Assembly (NCBI RefSeq): GCF_015482585.1
Contig: NZ_CP049742.1
Coordinates: 826,501 to 890,500, forward strand
Source of the DNA: Mangrovibacillus cuniculi
GTDB lineage: Bacteria > Bacillota > Bacilli > Bacillales > R1DC41
DNA: 64,000 nucleotides
Direction: 5' to 3'
The position numbers were made by a program, and so were the translations under genes. The notes under the pieces were generated by a model, which worked only from the letters and a program-made list of their open reading frames with translations, did not search any database and had not been told where the DNA came from. How positions within the stretch are numbered: the first letter of the stretch is position 1; each line of letters starts with the position of its first letter. Of the stretch, positions 16,921-26,036 are shown piece by piece.

Positions 16921-17058
16921 AAAATCCCCATGGAAACCATGGGGGTCCTTCTATATCCTTAGAGGAAAGAAGGTAAAGGGAGAGGAGAAACCGGAGGAAG
17001 AACTTATGGGGAAACGTAAGTCTTCTCCGCGGTTGGCAACACCAACCAAATGATGTTG
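16918..17058 (-). ncRNA. csfG: Probable CsfG-type forespore small RNA
   Basis: A transcript of about 140 nt is predicted on the minus strand between ylbG and ylbH (rsmD), where the sporulation-specific small RNA CsfG maps in B. subtilis (known from the literature). A sigma-F-like promoter (GTATA at 17090-17094, 14 bp, GGTGATAATGG at 17065-17075) leads into it. The RNA would have a 5' hairpin GTTGG-TGTTG-CCAAC, long pyrimidine-rich stretches with anti-Shine-Dalgarno-like CCTCC, and a perfect terminator CCCCATGG-TTT-CCATGGGG followed by A and six T (16919-16944). I do not remember the CsfG sequence well enough to align it. Confidence 0.6.
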
Positions 17059-17064
17059 TTACTA

Positions 17065-17094
17065 CCATTATCACCGTAAATCAGAAGTCTATAC
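17065..17094 (-). promoter_or_regulatory. Sigma-F-like (forespore) promoter of the small RNA
   Basis: Read on the minus strand: -35 GTATA, 14 bp, then GGTGATAATGG, which matches the sigma-F -10 consensus GGNNANANTNT at 10 of 11 positions. The same spacing is found at the sigG promoter in this window. Confidence 0.6.
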
Positions 17095-17196
17095 ATTATT
17101 TAGCAATTTAATTTATTTGCTATTGACTTGGGTACTTTTTCTTTTTCGATTCCTATGGTAGGATGGTAGGGAATTTGTCGAAGAGTAGGTGTCAAG

Positions 17197-18264
<1,068 letters not shown>

Positions 18265-18266
<2 letters not shown>

Positions 18267-18325
18267 GTTACATGATCAGTAATAACTCATCGTTAGACAC
18301 GTGATGTGGCTTTCTCTTAGAAGAG
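18265..18325 (-). repeat. Family-3 three-stem motif, copy B
   Basis: Read on the minus strand: P1 CTCTTC/GATGAG with one mismatch, TAAGAGAA, P2 with loop ATCAC and one mismatch, AAC, and P3 ending GTAACAA. It fills the space between the coaD terminator and the ylbJ stop, sharing two bases with the T-run. Confidence 0.6.
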
Positions 18326-18330
18326 TCTGC

Positions 18331-19545
18331 TTACACACTCTTTATTCTTCGCCACAATAAAATGGTGTATAGAGATAGAGAGAAGATGGTAATAATTGGT
18401 CCAAAGGTCACAAACCATTGATAAACAGACGATGCGATTTCTTGCACATTTTGCTGAAATACAGGTATTGCAGTAGATGGGACGTCGTTATATTGAAATT
18501 TAGAAAATACCACTTTCCATAACACTAACGTAATGATACTTGCAAATACGCCGTGCATAATTCTTGCCATAAAGAAAGGCTTAAATCGAATATCTGTTTC
18601 TGCTAATATACTAGCAACTTGTGCTTGGACACTAAAGCCACTAAATGCAAGAATAAAGCTTGTCACAATCGCTTGTTGAAGTAAAGTGGCTGTCTCCACC
18701 TGACTAGTTAATTGACTTCCAAGAGTTATTTCAAAGATTCCGGATATATAAGCCATTGTCATAGCTGGATCTAATCCCAATAAAGTAAAAATAGGCTTTA
18801 AGTTTTCAGCAAAAAAAGGAGTAACGTGTAGTAAAAAGAGTAGTTTATTCAATACAGAAAACAAAATAATAAAGCCACCAATCATTAGTAATGATTGAAT
18901 GCTAGAAGAAACAGCCTCTCCAAGTAACTTTCCAATAGGCTTATTGTTATTCATCCGAGTCTTATGCATGACTCGTAACGCTTCTTTAATCGAAAACTTA
19001 GATTTATCAATAGGATGATCAATTTCATCTCTTCCATGAAATCGCATAAACATACCAACAAAGATATTTCCGGCATAGTGAGCTATAGCTAGTAAAATTC
19101 CGAGTGTTGGGTTAAAAAAGAATCCGACAGACACAGCACCAAAAATAAACAATGGATTCGAGCAGTTTGTAAAAGAAACTAATCGTTCTGCTTCAATTCT
19201 AGTTAAGGTTCCTTCCTTTCTTAACCTAGCTGTTAATTTTGCTCCGGAAGGGAAACCAGATGCCATACCCATTGCCCAAACAAATCCCCCAACTCCAGGC
19301 ACCTTAAATAACGGTCGCATTAGAGGCTCTAACAGGATACCAATAAAGCGAACAACACCTAAGCTAATCATCATTTCTGAAACAATAAAAAATGGTAATA
19401 ATGATGGAAAGACTATCTCCCACCACATATGGAGTCCTCTTGTTGAGGCTTGGAAAGAGTCTTGCGGAAATAAAATCAATGAAACAGCCAAAAGTAATAC
19501 TGCGGATGCGAGTGTAATTGTTTGTACTTTACTTGTAGTAATCAA
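18331..19545 (-). CDS. ylbJ: Sporulation integral membrane protein YlbJ
   Basis: YlbJ is a polytopic membrane protein with two Gate (nucleoside-recognition) domains, needed for heat-resistant spores in B. subtilis and produced in the mother cell under sigma-E. This 404-residue homologue has about ten hydrophobic segments and the motifs WAMGMASGFPSGAKLTARLRKEG and GSQL in the second repeat. The start codon is TTG at 19545 with AGGGGG upstream. It points against coaD and ylbK, as in B. subtilis. I see no confident sigma-E promoter. Confidence 0.88.
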   Translation of the reverse strand: MITTSKVQTITLASAVLLLAVSLILFPQDSFQASTRGLHMWWEIVFPSLLPFFIVSEMMISLGVVRFIGILLEPLMRPLFKVPGVGGFVWAMGMASGFPSGAKLTARLRKEGTLTRIEAERLVSFTNCSNPLFIFGAVSVGFFFNPTLGILLAIAHYAGNIFVGMFMRFHGRDEIDHPIDKSKFSIKEALRVMHKTRMNNNKPIGKLLGEAVSSSIQSLLMIGGFIILFSVLNKLLFLLHVTPFFAENLKPIFTLLGLDPAMTMAYISGIFEITLGSQLTSQVETATLLQQAIVTSFILAFSGFSVQAQVASILAETDIRFKPFFMARIMHGVFASIITLVLWKVVFSKFQYNDVPSTAIPVFQQNVQEIASSVYQWFVTFGPIITIFSLSLYTILLWRRIKSV

Positions 19546-19729
19546 AAATGTAGCCCCCTACAAAGAAAATCAAAGTTTTATGAATTGTGATCTTAAGTTT
19601 GGTAAAATATGATAGACACGAACTTTTATATAATTAAAACCACGTTTTGCTTGTCCTTATCTGTATCAATATACTCATAGGTTTCAAAAATAGACCATAC
19701 GTTAAGAACAGTGGAATGGAGGAGTGAAG

Positions 19730-20518
19730 ATGGATTATCCGAAAGTTGGATTGGCTCTAGGTTCAGGTGGTGCTAGAGGATTTGCCCATATTGGAGTAGT
19801 AAAAGTTCTCCAAGAAGAGGGTATCCCCATTCATTTTATCGCTGGCAGTAGTATGGGGGCATTAGTGGGGGCATTGTTGGCAGTGGGGCATGATATGGAC
19901 CAACTATATAAAATGTCTAATTCCTTTAGAAGGAAATTCTTCATGGACTTTACTGTACCAAATATGGGATTCATATCTGGTTCAAGAATAAAAGAATTTA
20001 TTCGTATTTTTTCTCATCAAAAAAACATAGAAGATTGTCAAACCCCTTTGGCGATTGTAGCCACAGACTTAATCAAAGGGGAAAAGGTAGTCTTTAGAGA
20101 AGGGCCAATTGATCAAGCTGTTCGAGCGTCTATCTCTATTCCTGGTATATTTGTTCCAGAAAAATGGGATGGTAAATTATTAGTAGATGGTGGGGTCATC
20201 GACCGAGTTCCCGTTTCAGTCGTAAGAGAGATGGGGGCAGACCTTGTAATAAGTGTTGATGTCTCCCATGTTAAAAGAGATGCAGAAATTAATAATATTT
20301 ATGATGTAATTATGCAAAGTATCGACATCATGCAATTAGAAGTAGCTCATAGAAGAGAAATTGATTCTGATATAATGATAAAACCAAAAGTGGGAAAGTA
20401 TAGCTCAAGAGCCTTTACAAATATCCAAGAAATTATCAGTGTTGGGGAAGAGGAAGCAAGGAAGCACTTGCCAAAAATTAGAGAAGCAATAGAGCATTGG
20501 GGGGAACATTTGAAGTGA
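19730..20518 (+). CDS. ylbK: Patatin-like phospholipase family protein
   Basis: This 262-residue protein has the full patatin set: the oxyanion loop LGSGGARGFAHIGV, the nucleophile elbow AGSSMGALVG with the catalytic serine, and the DGG dyad aspartate in LLVDGGVIDRVP. It is related to bacterial RssA/NTE-like hydrolases and is presumed to act on lipid esters; the substrate is unknown. The ATG at 19730 follows GGAGG by seven bases; a GTG two codons earlier is too close. It overlaps ylbL by four bases. Confidence 0.88.
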   Translation: MDYPKVGLALGSGGARGFAHIGVVKVLQEEGIPIHFIAGSSMGALVGALLAVGHDMDQLYKMSNSFRRKFFMDFTVPNMGFISGSRIKEFIRIFSHQKNIEDCQTPLAIVATDLIKGEKVVFREGPIDQAVRASISIPGIFVPEKWDGKLLVDGGVIDRVPVSVVREMGADLVISVDVSHVKRDAEINNIYDVIMQSIDIMQLEVAHRREIDSDIMIKPKVGKYSSRAFTNIQEIISVGEEEARKHLPKIREAIEHWGEHLK

Positions 20519-21555
20519 AAGGCAAAAAAGCAGGCTTCATTTTTTTACTTTTATGTATCACTGCATTTCTTGTATTATATCCACTACCTTACTACATTTC
20601 TAAACCAGGATTTGCACATGAATTGGATGGAGTAGTAACCGTTCAGGAAGCGGATGAGGATCGTGGTCAGTTCTTTTATACAACCGTTTCCATGATGAAA
20701 GCCACACCGGTGACCTATTTAGTAGAAAAAATGAAAAATAGTAATAATATGGTTCCGATAAATCAAGTTAGATTAGAAGAAGAAACGGATGAAGAGTTTC
20801 ATGTACGACAATTACAGTACATGAATCAATCCAAAAACCATGCTATCCAAGCTGCGTTCAATAAAAGTGGCGATATCTACGAAGAGGTGACCAATGGAGT
20901 CTATATTCTTGGAGTGATTGGAACTGCACCTGCAGCGGAATTCTTAAAGGCTGGTGACTTGTTACTGAAGGTAGATAACCAAACAATATCTTCATCAGAA
21001 ATGTTTATCTCTTATGTACAGAAAAAGTCAGAAGGTGACCAGGTTTCGCTACAAGTCATGCGAGGAAAAGAAACGTTTTCTGAAACAATTTCTCTTACTA
21101 CTTTAGAAGAGACAGGGAAAATTGGCTTAGGTATCTCATTGGTAGAAGATAAACAAATAAAACCTGAACGAAAAGTCACATTTCAAACAGATCAAGTTGG
21201 TGGTCCTTCTGCAGGGCTAATGTTCGCGCTAGAAATATATAACCAACTAGTACCAGAGGACATCTCTAACGGCAATTTAATAGCAGGTACAGGTGAACTG
21301 TTCGAAGATGGTAAAGTCGGAAGAATAGGTGGAATCAAACATAAAGTAGTAGCGGCTTCAAGAGCTGGAGCAGAGTACTTTATTGCTCCAAATGATAAGG
21401 TGAGTCCCGAACTAACAGAAAAATACCCAGAAATCAAAAGTAATGCTAAAGAAGCAGCGGAAGCAATAGAGGAAGAAGGATTAAAGATTAAATTATTACC
21501 AGTAGAGTCATTTGAAGAAGCACTTCAAGTACTAGAAAACCTACCTAAGAAATAA
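20515..21555 (+). CDS. ylbL: PDZ and Lon-type (S16) membrane protease YlbL (SepM-like)
   Basis: This 346-residue protein has an N-terminal transmembrane helix, a PDZ domain in the middle (around VYILGVIGTAPAAEFLKAGDLLLKV, described in two parts) and a C-terminal Lon-like protease domain. The Ser-Lys dyad is visible as serine in GGPSAGLMFALE and lysine in GGIKHKVVAAS. B. subtilis YlbL has been linked to cleavage of the SOS division inhibitor YneA, and streptococcal SepM processes a pheromone. The GTG at 20515 overlaps the ylbK stop (GTGA) and gives the usual length. Confidence 0.9.
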   Translation: MKGKKAGFIFLLLCITAFLVLYPLPYYISKPGFAHELDGVVTVQEADEDRGQFFYTTVSMMKATPVTYLVEKMKNSNNMVPINQVRLEEETDEEFHVRQLQYMNQSKNHAIQAAFNKSGDIYEEVTNGVYILGVIGTAPAAEFLKAGDLLLKVDNQTISSSEMFISYVQKKSEGDQVSLQVMRGKETFSETISLTTLEETGKIGLGISLVEDKQIKPERKVTFQTDQVGGPSAGLMFALEIYNQLVPEDISNGNLIAGTGELFEDGKVGRIGGIKHKVVAASRAGAEYFIAPNDKVSPELTEKYPEIKSNAKEAAEAIEEEGLKIKLLPVESFEEALQVLENLPKK

Positions 21556-21605
21556 AAAAAGCTGTTCCTAAAGTGAGATTAATCGCTATGGGAACAGCTT
21601 TTTTT
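21556..21605 (+). terminator. Intrinsic terminator after ylbL
   Basis: AAAAAGCTGTTCC pairs with GGGAACAGCTTTTT across a long loop of about 20 nt, and the T-run is seven long. The A-rich left arm makes it able to work on both strands, towards ylbM as well. Confidence 0.8.
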
Positions 21606-21668
21606 GAGGTTTAACCAGTAAAAAGACATTATGGGAACGGGATGTTACTTGTGCTTAGTTACGTCTCT

Positions 21669-22883
21669 TTACTTTTGGATAAAGGGTATTTGCTTAAATT
21701 CTCGTGCACCTTCCGCCACCTGCATAGTGGACAAATATCCTAATGAATAGGCATATGCCGCTCGTTGATCTATTTGTAGTAAGGATTCTTTTCCTTGAGA
21801 GAAAGTTGATAAGATTGGAAGTGTAAATGATTCTTTGTTTTCTTTTATGTATCTTCTACCATTGGAAGATGCAGCTAACAGTCTAGCATAAGTAGGTAGC
21901 TTGGATAAATGATGATTTGCTTCCTGTTTATCTATGTGTAAAAGTAAATAAACCAACGTGCGTTGAATTCTATTCCAAGTGTATCTTTTGGTTTTAACTA
22001 GTTCCATGAAGTGAGGAAAATGTACTGCATGTATAGCGGCATGTTGGAGTCTTGATTCTAATCCTTCCTCCATACCATAAATGGTTGATAAAACAGGAAT
22101 TGGTGTAGTGATAAGTTTACTTCTAACTATTGGATACAGTGATTCCCAAGTCATTAATGGTTTTTCGTTTTCTACATATGCCGTTATTTCTGAGTAAGAG
22201 CTAGGAGGAACATATTGAGACCATTCCCTGCTATCGTTAAGTATAGCTTTTCTAATAGCAGTTGCAGATGCTATAAAGGAGTGTTCTAATTCTTCATCGT
22301 GATAGTTTGCGTGCTTCCTTTTTATCGTTTCCGCTTTTATAAGTGGGTTAATTTTTTGGATAGCTTCTATGTATGCTAAACCTAAACGGTTATTCGGTTG
22401 TCGGATATCTAGCATTTGAAGATGATTTTCGGTTGAAACAGATTCGAGTGCTAAATCATATGCTTTTGGAAAAGAATGACCTTCCTGCAAAAAATCTTTT
22501 ACTTTACAATCAATAGAATGCTGAAATTCTTTTTCTAACTTAATGTGTTCAGTGAAGTCTTGTACTTCTCCATGCTCACTTCCAAAACAAATAGATTTTA
22601 CTCCTAAAGCATTTAAAATGCCCACACTTCCTCTAGCAAAATTATGGGAGGATTGAACAGCAAATAACGTTGGTAGCTCTATAACAATGTCTACACCGCC
22701 TAAGATTGCCATCTTGGCTCTTTCCCACTTCGGTAATAGGGCAGGTTCTCCGCGTTGTAAAAACGCACCGCTCATCACTGCGATTAGAATATCTGCATTT
22801 GTTTTTTCTCTAGATGATTGGGCATGAAAGTAGTGCCCATTATGAAATGGATTGTATTCGACAATTAACCCTGTAGCTTTCAT
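21669..22883 (-). CDS. ylbM: tRNA(Met) cytidine acetate ligase TmcAL (YlbM)
   Basis: TmcAL makes N4-acetylcytidine at the wobble base of elongator tRNA-Met from acetate and ATP. This 404-residue protein starts with the nucleotidyltransferase motif GLIVEYNPFHNGHYFH, followed by VMSGAFLQRGEPALLPKWER and a C-terminal helical domain for tRNA. All these are family signatures. It is convergent with ylbL and separated from ylbN by a repeat-rich gap of 728 bases. Confidence 0.93.
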   Translation of the reverse strand: MKATGLIVEYNPFHNGHYFHAQSSREKTNADILIAVMSGAFLQRGEPALLPKWERAKMAILGGVDIVIELPTLFAVQSSHNFARGSVGILNALGVKSICFGSEHGEVQDFTEHIKLEKEFQHSIDCKVKDFLQEGHSFPKAYDLALESVSTENHLQMLDIRQPNNRLGLAYIEAIQKINPLIKAETIKRKHANYHDEELEHSFIASATAIRKAILNDSREWSQYVPPSSYSEITAYVENEKPLMTWESLYPIVRSKLITTPIPVLSTIYGMEEGLESRLQHAAIHAVHFPHFMELVKTKRYTWNRIQRTLVYLLLHIDKQEANHHLSKLPTYARLLAASSNGRRYIKENKESFTLPILSTFSQGKESLLQIDQRAAYAYSLGYLSTMQVAEGAREFKQIPFIQK

Positions 22884-23046
22884 TTTTCAACCTCATCTCG
22901 ACATTTATTTTCCTTTTATGTTATCTTGTTTTAGTAAGAATGAAAAGCTACGCCAATACATAACAGATTGATGATGTTTTAATCGTTACATTTTTGTTTA
23001 CAATGAAGCGTATCAGTTCTTTTTATAAAGTTGATTATATTTTCTG

Positions 23047-23080
23047 TGCCGCGGCTGAATGCGCGGCGTAAGCTTTTGTT
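23047..23080. repeat. Remnant of a family-2 repeat end
   Basis: GCCGCGGCTGAATGCGC followed by GGCGTAAGCTTTTG copies the right end of the 124-bp repeats that lie 100 bp downstream. Only this end is left, fused to a family-3 motif. Confidence 0.6.
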
Positions 23081-23136
23081 ACGTGACCGGTAACAACTCG
23101 GTGTTGACCACGTGATGTGGTCTGATCTTAACCGAG
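23076..23136 (-). repeat. Family-3 three-stem motif, copy C
   Basis: Read on the minus strand: P1 CTCGGT/ACCGAG (all six pairs kept but three differ from copy A), TAAGATCA, P2 GACCAC-ATCAC-GTGGTC, AAC, and P3 TTGTTAC/GTAACAA with loop CGGTCAC. Confidence 0.75.
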
Positions 23137-23161
23137 TATCCTTAATAATTACTTAGGTTTT

Positions 23162-23533
23162 CGTGGTGTCTAGCTTCCGGTGCGCAGATGCTCGGCAAAC
23201 TCAGATGGCCCTGTGGTGGCTGAGGAGCTGCCTCCTCGGTCCCTCCAAGTTTGCTGCCGCATCTAAACGCGCGCCTTCAGCTTTTCGTGGTGTCTAGCTT
23301 CCGGTGCGCAACCGCTTGGGAAACTCTGAAAGCCCTCCGGTGGTTGAGGAACTACCTCCTCGGTCTTCCAGAGTTTCCTGCCGCGGCTGAACGCGCGCCG
23401 TACGCTTTTCGTGGTGTCTAGCTTCCGGTGCGCAGATGCTCGGCAAACTCAGATGGCCCTGTGGTGGCTGAGGAGCTGCCTCCTCGGTCCCTCCAAGTTT
23501 GCTGCCGCATCTGAACGCGCGCCGTACGCTTTT
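23162..23533. repeat. Three tandem 124-bp hairpin repeats (family 2)
   Basis: Units begin at 23162, 23286 and 23410, each exactly 124 bp, with CGTGGTGTCTAGCTTCCGGT at the start and CGCGCG then GCTTTTC at the end. Units 1 and 3 are nearly identical; unit 2 differs at many places but keeps the long inverted repeat (GCAAACT/AGTTTGC in units 1 and 3; GGAAACTCTG/CAGAGTTTCC in unit 2). G+C content is far above the local average. No coding region is supported. Confidence 0.9.
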
Positions 23534-23554
23534 CTATGATGTAAAGAAAATATA

Positions 23555-23583
23555 TTGACAAACTAATTCTGCAATACTATAAT
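23555..23583 (+). promoter_or_regulatory. Sigma-A promoter of ylbN-rpmF
   Basis: A consensus -35 TTGACA at 23555-23560 and consensus -10 TATAAT at 23578-23583 are 17 bp apart. This is the strongest promoter seen in the window, fitting a ribosomal protein operon. Its spacer, ACTAATTCTGCAATAC, matches a conserved block of the family-1 repeat. Confidence 0.88.
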
Positions 23584-23611
23584 TACTTTTGTTGCATTGG
23601 GAGTGATCTTG

Positions 23612-24163
23612 ATGAAATGGTCCACGGTTCAGTTACAAAAATATCGTGATAAAGGGATTGCCATTGACGAACACATTCACATAGCCAATGAAATGAAAGC
23701 ACTCAATCCGGAGATTCTTGATGTGTCCCCTCTACACGTAAAAGGGCGCGGAGATGTATCAGCGGATTCAGTATCCTTTCATTTAACCATTGAGGGAACT
23801 TTGGTTTTACCTTGTTCTCGGACGTTGGTAGATGTAAATGTTCCCGTTCATGTTGAAACAAGAGAGACTTTCTTATTAAAGACCTCTATGTTTGATGAAG
23901 ACATGATTGATCGTCAAGAGGAACTACACGAAGTTAAGGGTGAGACAGTAGACCTTCTTCCTATCATACGAGAGATTCTTCTCTTAGAAATACCGATGCA
24001 AGTATTTAGTGAAGAAGCAAAACGTTCTGATTCCTTACCATCCGGTCAAGACTGGGAGGTAATGACGGAAGAAGAACGGGAAACGGCTTTGGAGGAAGAG
24101 GAACCAAAAGTTGATCCTCGATTAGCCGGTCTTGCTGGATTATTTAACAAAGACAACGAATGA
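23612..24163 (+). CDS. ylbN: DUF177 (YceD) family protein
   Basis: This 183-residue protein belongs to the YceD/DUF177 family, nearly always encoded just before rpmF, and linked in other organisms to 23S rRNA accumulation. The core is VKGRGDVSADSVSFHLTIEG and LVLPCSRTLVDVNVPV; the acidic C-terminus ends DPRLAGLAGLFNKD, where family members often end. The ATG at 23612 follows GGGAG; a TTG at 23597 would leave no binding site. Confidence 0.88.
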   Translation: MKWSTVQLQKYRDKGIAIDEHIHIANEMKALNPEILDVSPLHVKGRGDVSADSVSFHLTIEGTLVLPCSRTLVDVNVPVHVETRETFLLKTSMFDEDMIDRQEELHEVKGETVDLLPIIREILLLEIPMQVFSEEAKRSDSLPSGQDWEVMTEEERETALEEEEPKVDPRLAGLAGLFNKDNE

Positions 24164-24214
24164 TAAAAGGAAATACAATTTTCCTTCAGTAGGTCTATTA
24201 AGGAGGTGGGAACA

Positions 24215-24388
24215 ATGGCAGTACCATTTAGAAGAACATCTAAAACAGCTAAACGTAAACGTCGTACTCATTTCAAGTTAGCAGTTCCTGGTATGGTTGC
24301 ATGCCCTAACTGTGGTGAAATGAAACTATCACACCGCGTTTGTAAATCATGCGGAACATACAAAGGGAAAGAAGTTGCAAGTAACTAA
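24215..24388 (+). CDS. rpmF: 50S ribosomal protein L32 (zinc-binding form)
   Basis: This 57-residue basic protein starts [19 protein letters not shown] and has the zinc ribbon CPNCG (near residue 29) and CKSCG (near 42), so it is the C+ form. AGGAGGTGGG lies six bases before the ATG. A GTG at 24206 falls inside this Shine-Dalgarno sequence. It ends the ylbN-rpmF transcript at a strong terminator. Confidence 0.97.
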   Translation: MAVPFRRTSKTAKRKRRTHFKLAVPGMVACPNCGEMKLSHRVCKSCGTYKGKEVASN

Positions 24389-24401
24389 TTTTTCTTTGAT
24401 A

Positions 24402-24439
24402 AAAGCGTAAAGAGACCATGGCTCTTTACGCTTTTTTTT
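24402..24439 (+). terminator. Intrinsic terminator after rpmF
   Basis: AAAGCGTAAAGAG pairs perfectly with CTCTTTACGCTTT around a six-base loop and is followed by a long T-run. Confidence 0.92.
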
Positions 24440-24483
24440 GTGCTAAAATGTAAGTTGGAAGTACAAATGAAGGAGTAGGGATC

Positions 24484-25233
24484 ATGGACTATCGAGTAGA
24501 ATTACAAGACGATATATATACATTTACAATAAATAGACCTAATAAACGGAATGCCATAAGTTTATCTGTGTTACAAGGATTAAAACAAACGATTGCAGAA
24601 ATAAAGAGCACTCCTACAGTGAAGATGTTAATCATCAAAGGCGAAGGCGAAGATGCATTTTGTTCTGGTGGAGATGTAGAATACTTTCACCAATTTGCTA
24701 AAGGAGAAGAGATTAAGCCAATATTTCTTGAGGCTGCAGCTATTTTATTTGATCTAGCAACGTGTCCAATCCTTACTATTGCAGATTTAGAAGGACACAC
24801 TTTAGGAGGTGGGGCGGAACTTGCTGCCGCCTGTGATCTTCGAATACTGAGAAAAGGGTCAAAAGTAGCGTGGATACAAGGAAGGATTGGTATTTCCACA
24901 GGATGGGGAGGAGCAAACTTATTATTTGAAAGAGTCAATAAACCATATGCCATGAAATGGTTGACCTCTACAAAAGTAATTACAGAAGAAGACCTAATAC
25001 ACTCTGGCTTCATACAACATATCTATGAAGATTCTAAAGAACGAAATGAGATAATAGCAAATTATAAGCAACAACACGTAGAGGTGATTCGATCCTATAA
25101 GGCTACTTTGGTGGATGGATTACATAGTCATCTAGTAGTTAACATGAAAAAAGAGGTAGAGAGGTGTTCTATGTTGTGGGAGAACCCTACGCATATGGAA
25201 GCGGTAGAACATTTTCTTTCAAAAAAACAATAG
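24484..25233 (+). CDS. Enoyl-CoA hydratase/isomerase family protein
   Basis: This 249-residue crotonase-fold protein has the CoA-binding and oxyanion-hole segments NRPNKRNAIS, AFCSGGDVEYF and GHTLGGGAELAAACDLR. Instead of the two glutamates of classic hydratases (one per catalytic loop), I see GGAELAAA for the first but only RIGISTGWGG at the second site, so it may be an isomerase, hydrolase or decarboxylase. It stands alone between rpmF and rsfA and is followed 5 kb later by an acyl-CoA carboxylase operon. B. subtilis lacks it here. Confidence 0.75.
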   Translation: MDYRVELQDDIYTFTINRPNKRNAISLSVLQGLKQTIAEIKSTPTVKMLIIKGEGEDAFCSGGDVEYFHQFAKGEEIKPIFLEAAAILFDLATCPILTIADLEGHTLGGGAELAAACDLRILRKGSKVAWIQGRIGISTGWGGANLLFERVNKPYAMKWLTSTKVITEEDLIHSGFIQHIYEDSKERNEIIANYKQQHVEVIRSYKATLVDGLHSHLVVNMKKEVERCSMLWENPTHMEAVEHFLSKKQ

Positions 25234-25342
25234 TGCGTGGTAAAACATTTATATGAAACCAAACTTTTATCCCATCTTTTTTAGTCTATGAGTTCTAGTA
25301 TGAGCATACGTATGAACAAAAGGGAAAAAGGGGGAACTTAGA

Positions 25343-25912
25343 ATGGTTTCAACAAGACAAGATGCTTGGACACAAGAGGAAGATTTACTATTAGCAGAAG
25401 TAGTATTACGTTGTATTCGGGAAGGTGGAACTCAACTTCAAGCATTTGAGGAAGTAGGAAGAAAACTATCAAGAACAGCAGCTGCTTGTGGATTTAGATG
25501 GAATTCGGCAATTCGTAAACAATATAAAAATGGTATTGAAGTAGCAAAAAAACAAAGGAAAAAAGCAAAACACGCTATCCATCATTCTCACTCCTTACCA
25601 GATAAAGAAAAGCCATTACAGGAAGAATCGAAGGAAGCGGACCTTCCCTTTAATTTCAATGAAGTTGTAACGTATCTTCGTTCGTTATATGAAAAAGCTA
25701 CTGATGAAAACGGAAGATCTTCTGAAGATGTAGAGAAGCTATTGGTTCAATCGAGAGAACAGGAAGAAGCCTATAAGTCTTTATTAGCGGCGTATCATCA
25801 ATTAGAAGATGAATATAAAGAACTAATTGCCTTTTTGGATAAAGCGCTAAACAGAACTACGTCTAAAGAAACACCTTTAACCATTCGTTCTAATGGATAC
25901 ATTCAGCGCTAA
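25343..25912 (+). CDS. rsfA: Prespore-specific transcriptional regulator RsfA
   Basis: RsfA (YlbO) tunes the sigma-F regulon in the forespore. This 189-residue protein has an N-terminal Myb/SANT-like DNA-binding domain ([22 protein letters not shown] ... [15 protein letters not shown]) and a C-terminal coiled coil (about residues 125-170). AAAAAGGGGG precedes the ATG. A forespore promoter would be expected upstream, but the candidate boxes I saw (CATACGTA near 25305) do not fit well. In B. subtilis it also sits after rpmF. Confidence 0.9.
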   Translation: MVSTRQDAWTQEEDLLLAEVVLRCIREGGTQLQAFEEVGRKLSRTAAACGFRWNSAIRKQYKNGIEVAKKQRKKAKHAIHHSHSLPDKEKPLQEESKEADLPFNFNEVVTYLRSLYEKATDENGRSSEDVEKLLVQSREQEEAYKSLLAAYHQLEDEYKELIAFLDKALNRTTSKETPLTIRSNGYIQR

Positions 25913-25955
25913 GAGAATCTATTACTTAAGTAAACTAAAAAATATTAGGGACAGT

Positions 25956-26008
25956 AAAAAGCCCAGCCGTACCCCAAAAAGTTGGGGAAAGCTGGGCTTT
26001 TTATTTTT
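25956..26008. terminator. Bidirectional intrinsic terminator between rsfA and ylbP
   Basis: AAAAAGCCCAGC pairs with GCTGGGCTTTTT, and an inner stem CCCCAA/TTGGGG extends it. A- and T-runs on either side let it serve both convergent genes. Confidence 0.9.
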
Positions 26009-26036
26009 AAAAATTAAGAATAAATGGCGTACATGG

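Noticed and set aside
23162-23533. CRISPR-like array
   Set aside because: The 124-bp units are contiguous with no unique spacers, and no cas gene is near. The 75-bp array at 16661 fails for the same reason.
25300-25320. Forespore promoter in front of rsfA
   Set aside because: CATACGTA is only a partial match and no -35 fits; expected from biology but not shown by the sequence.
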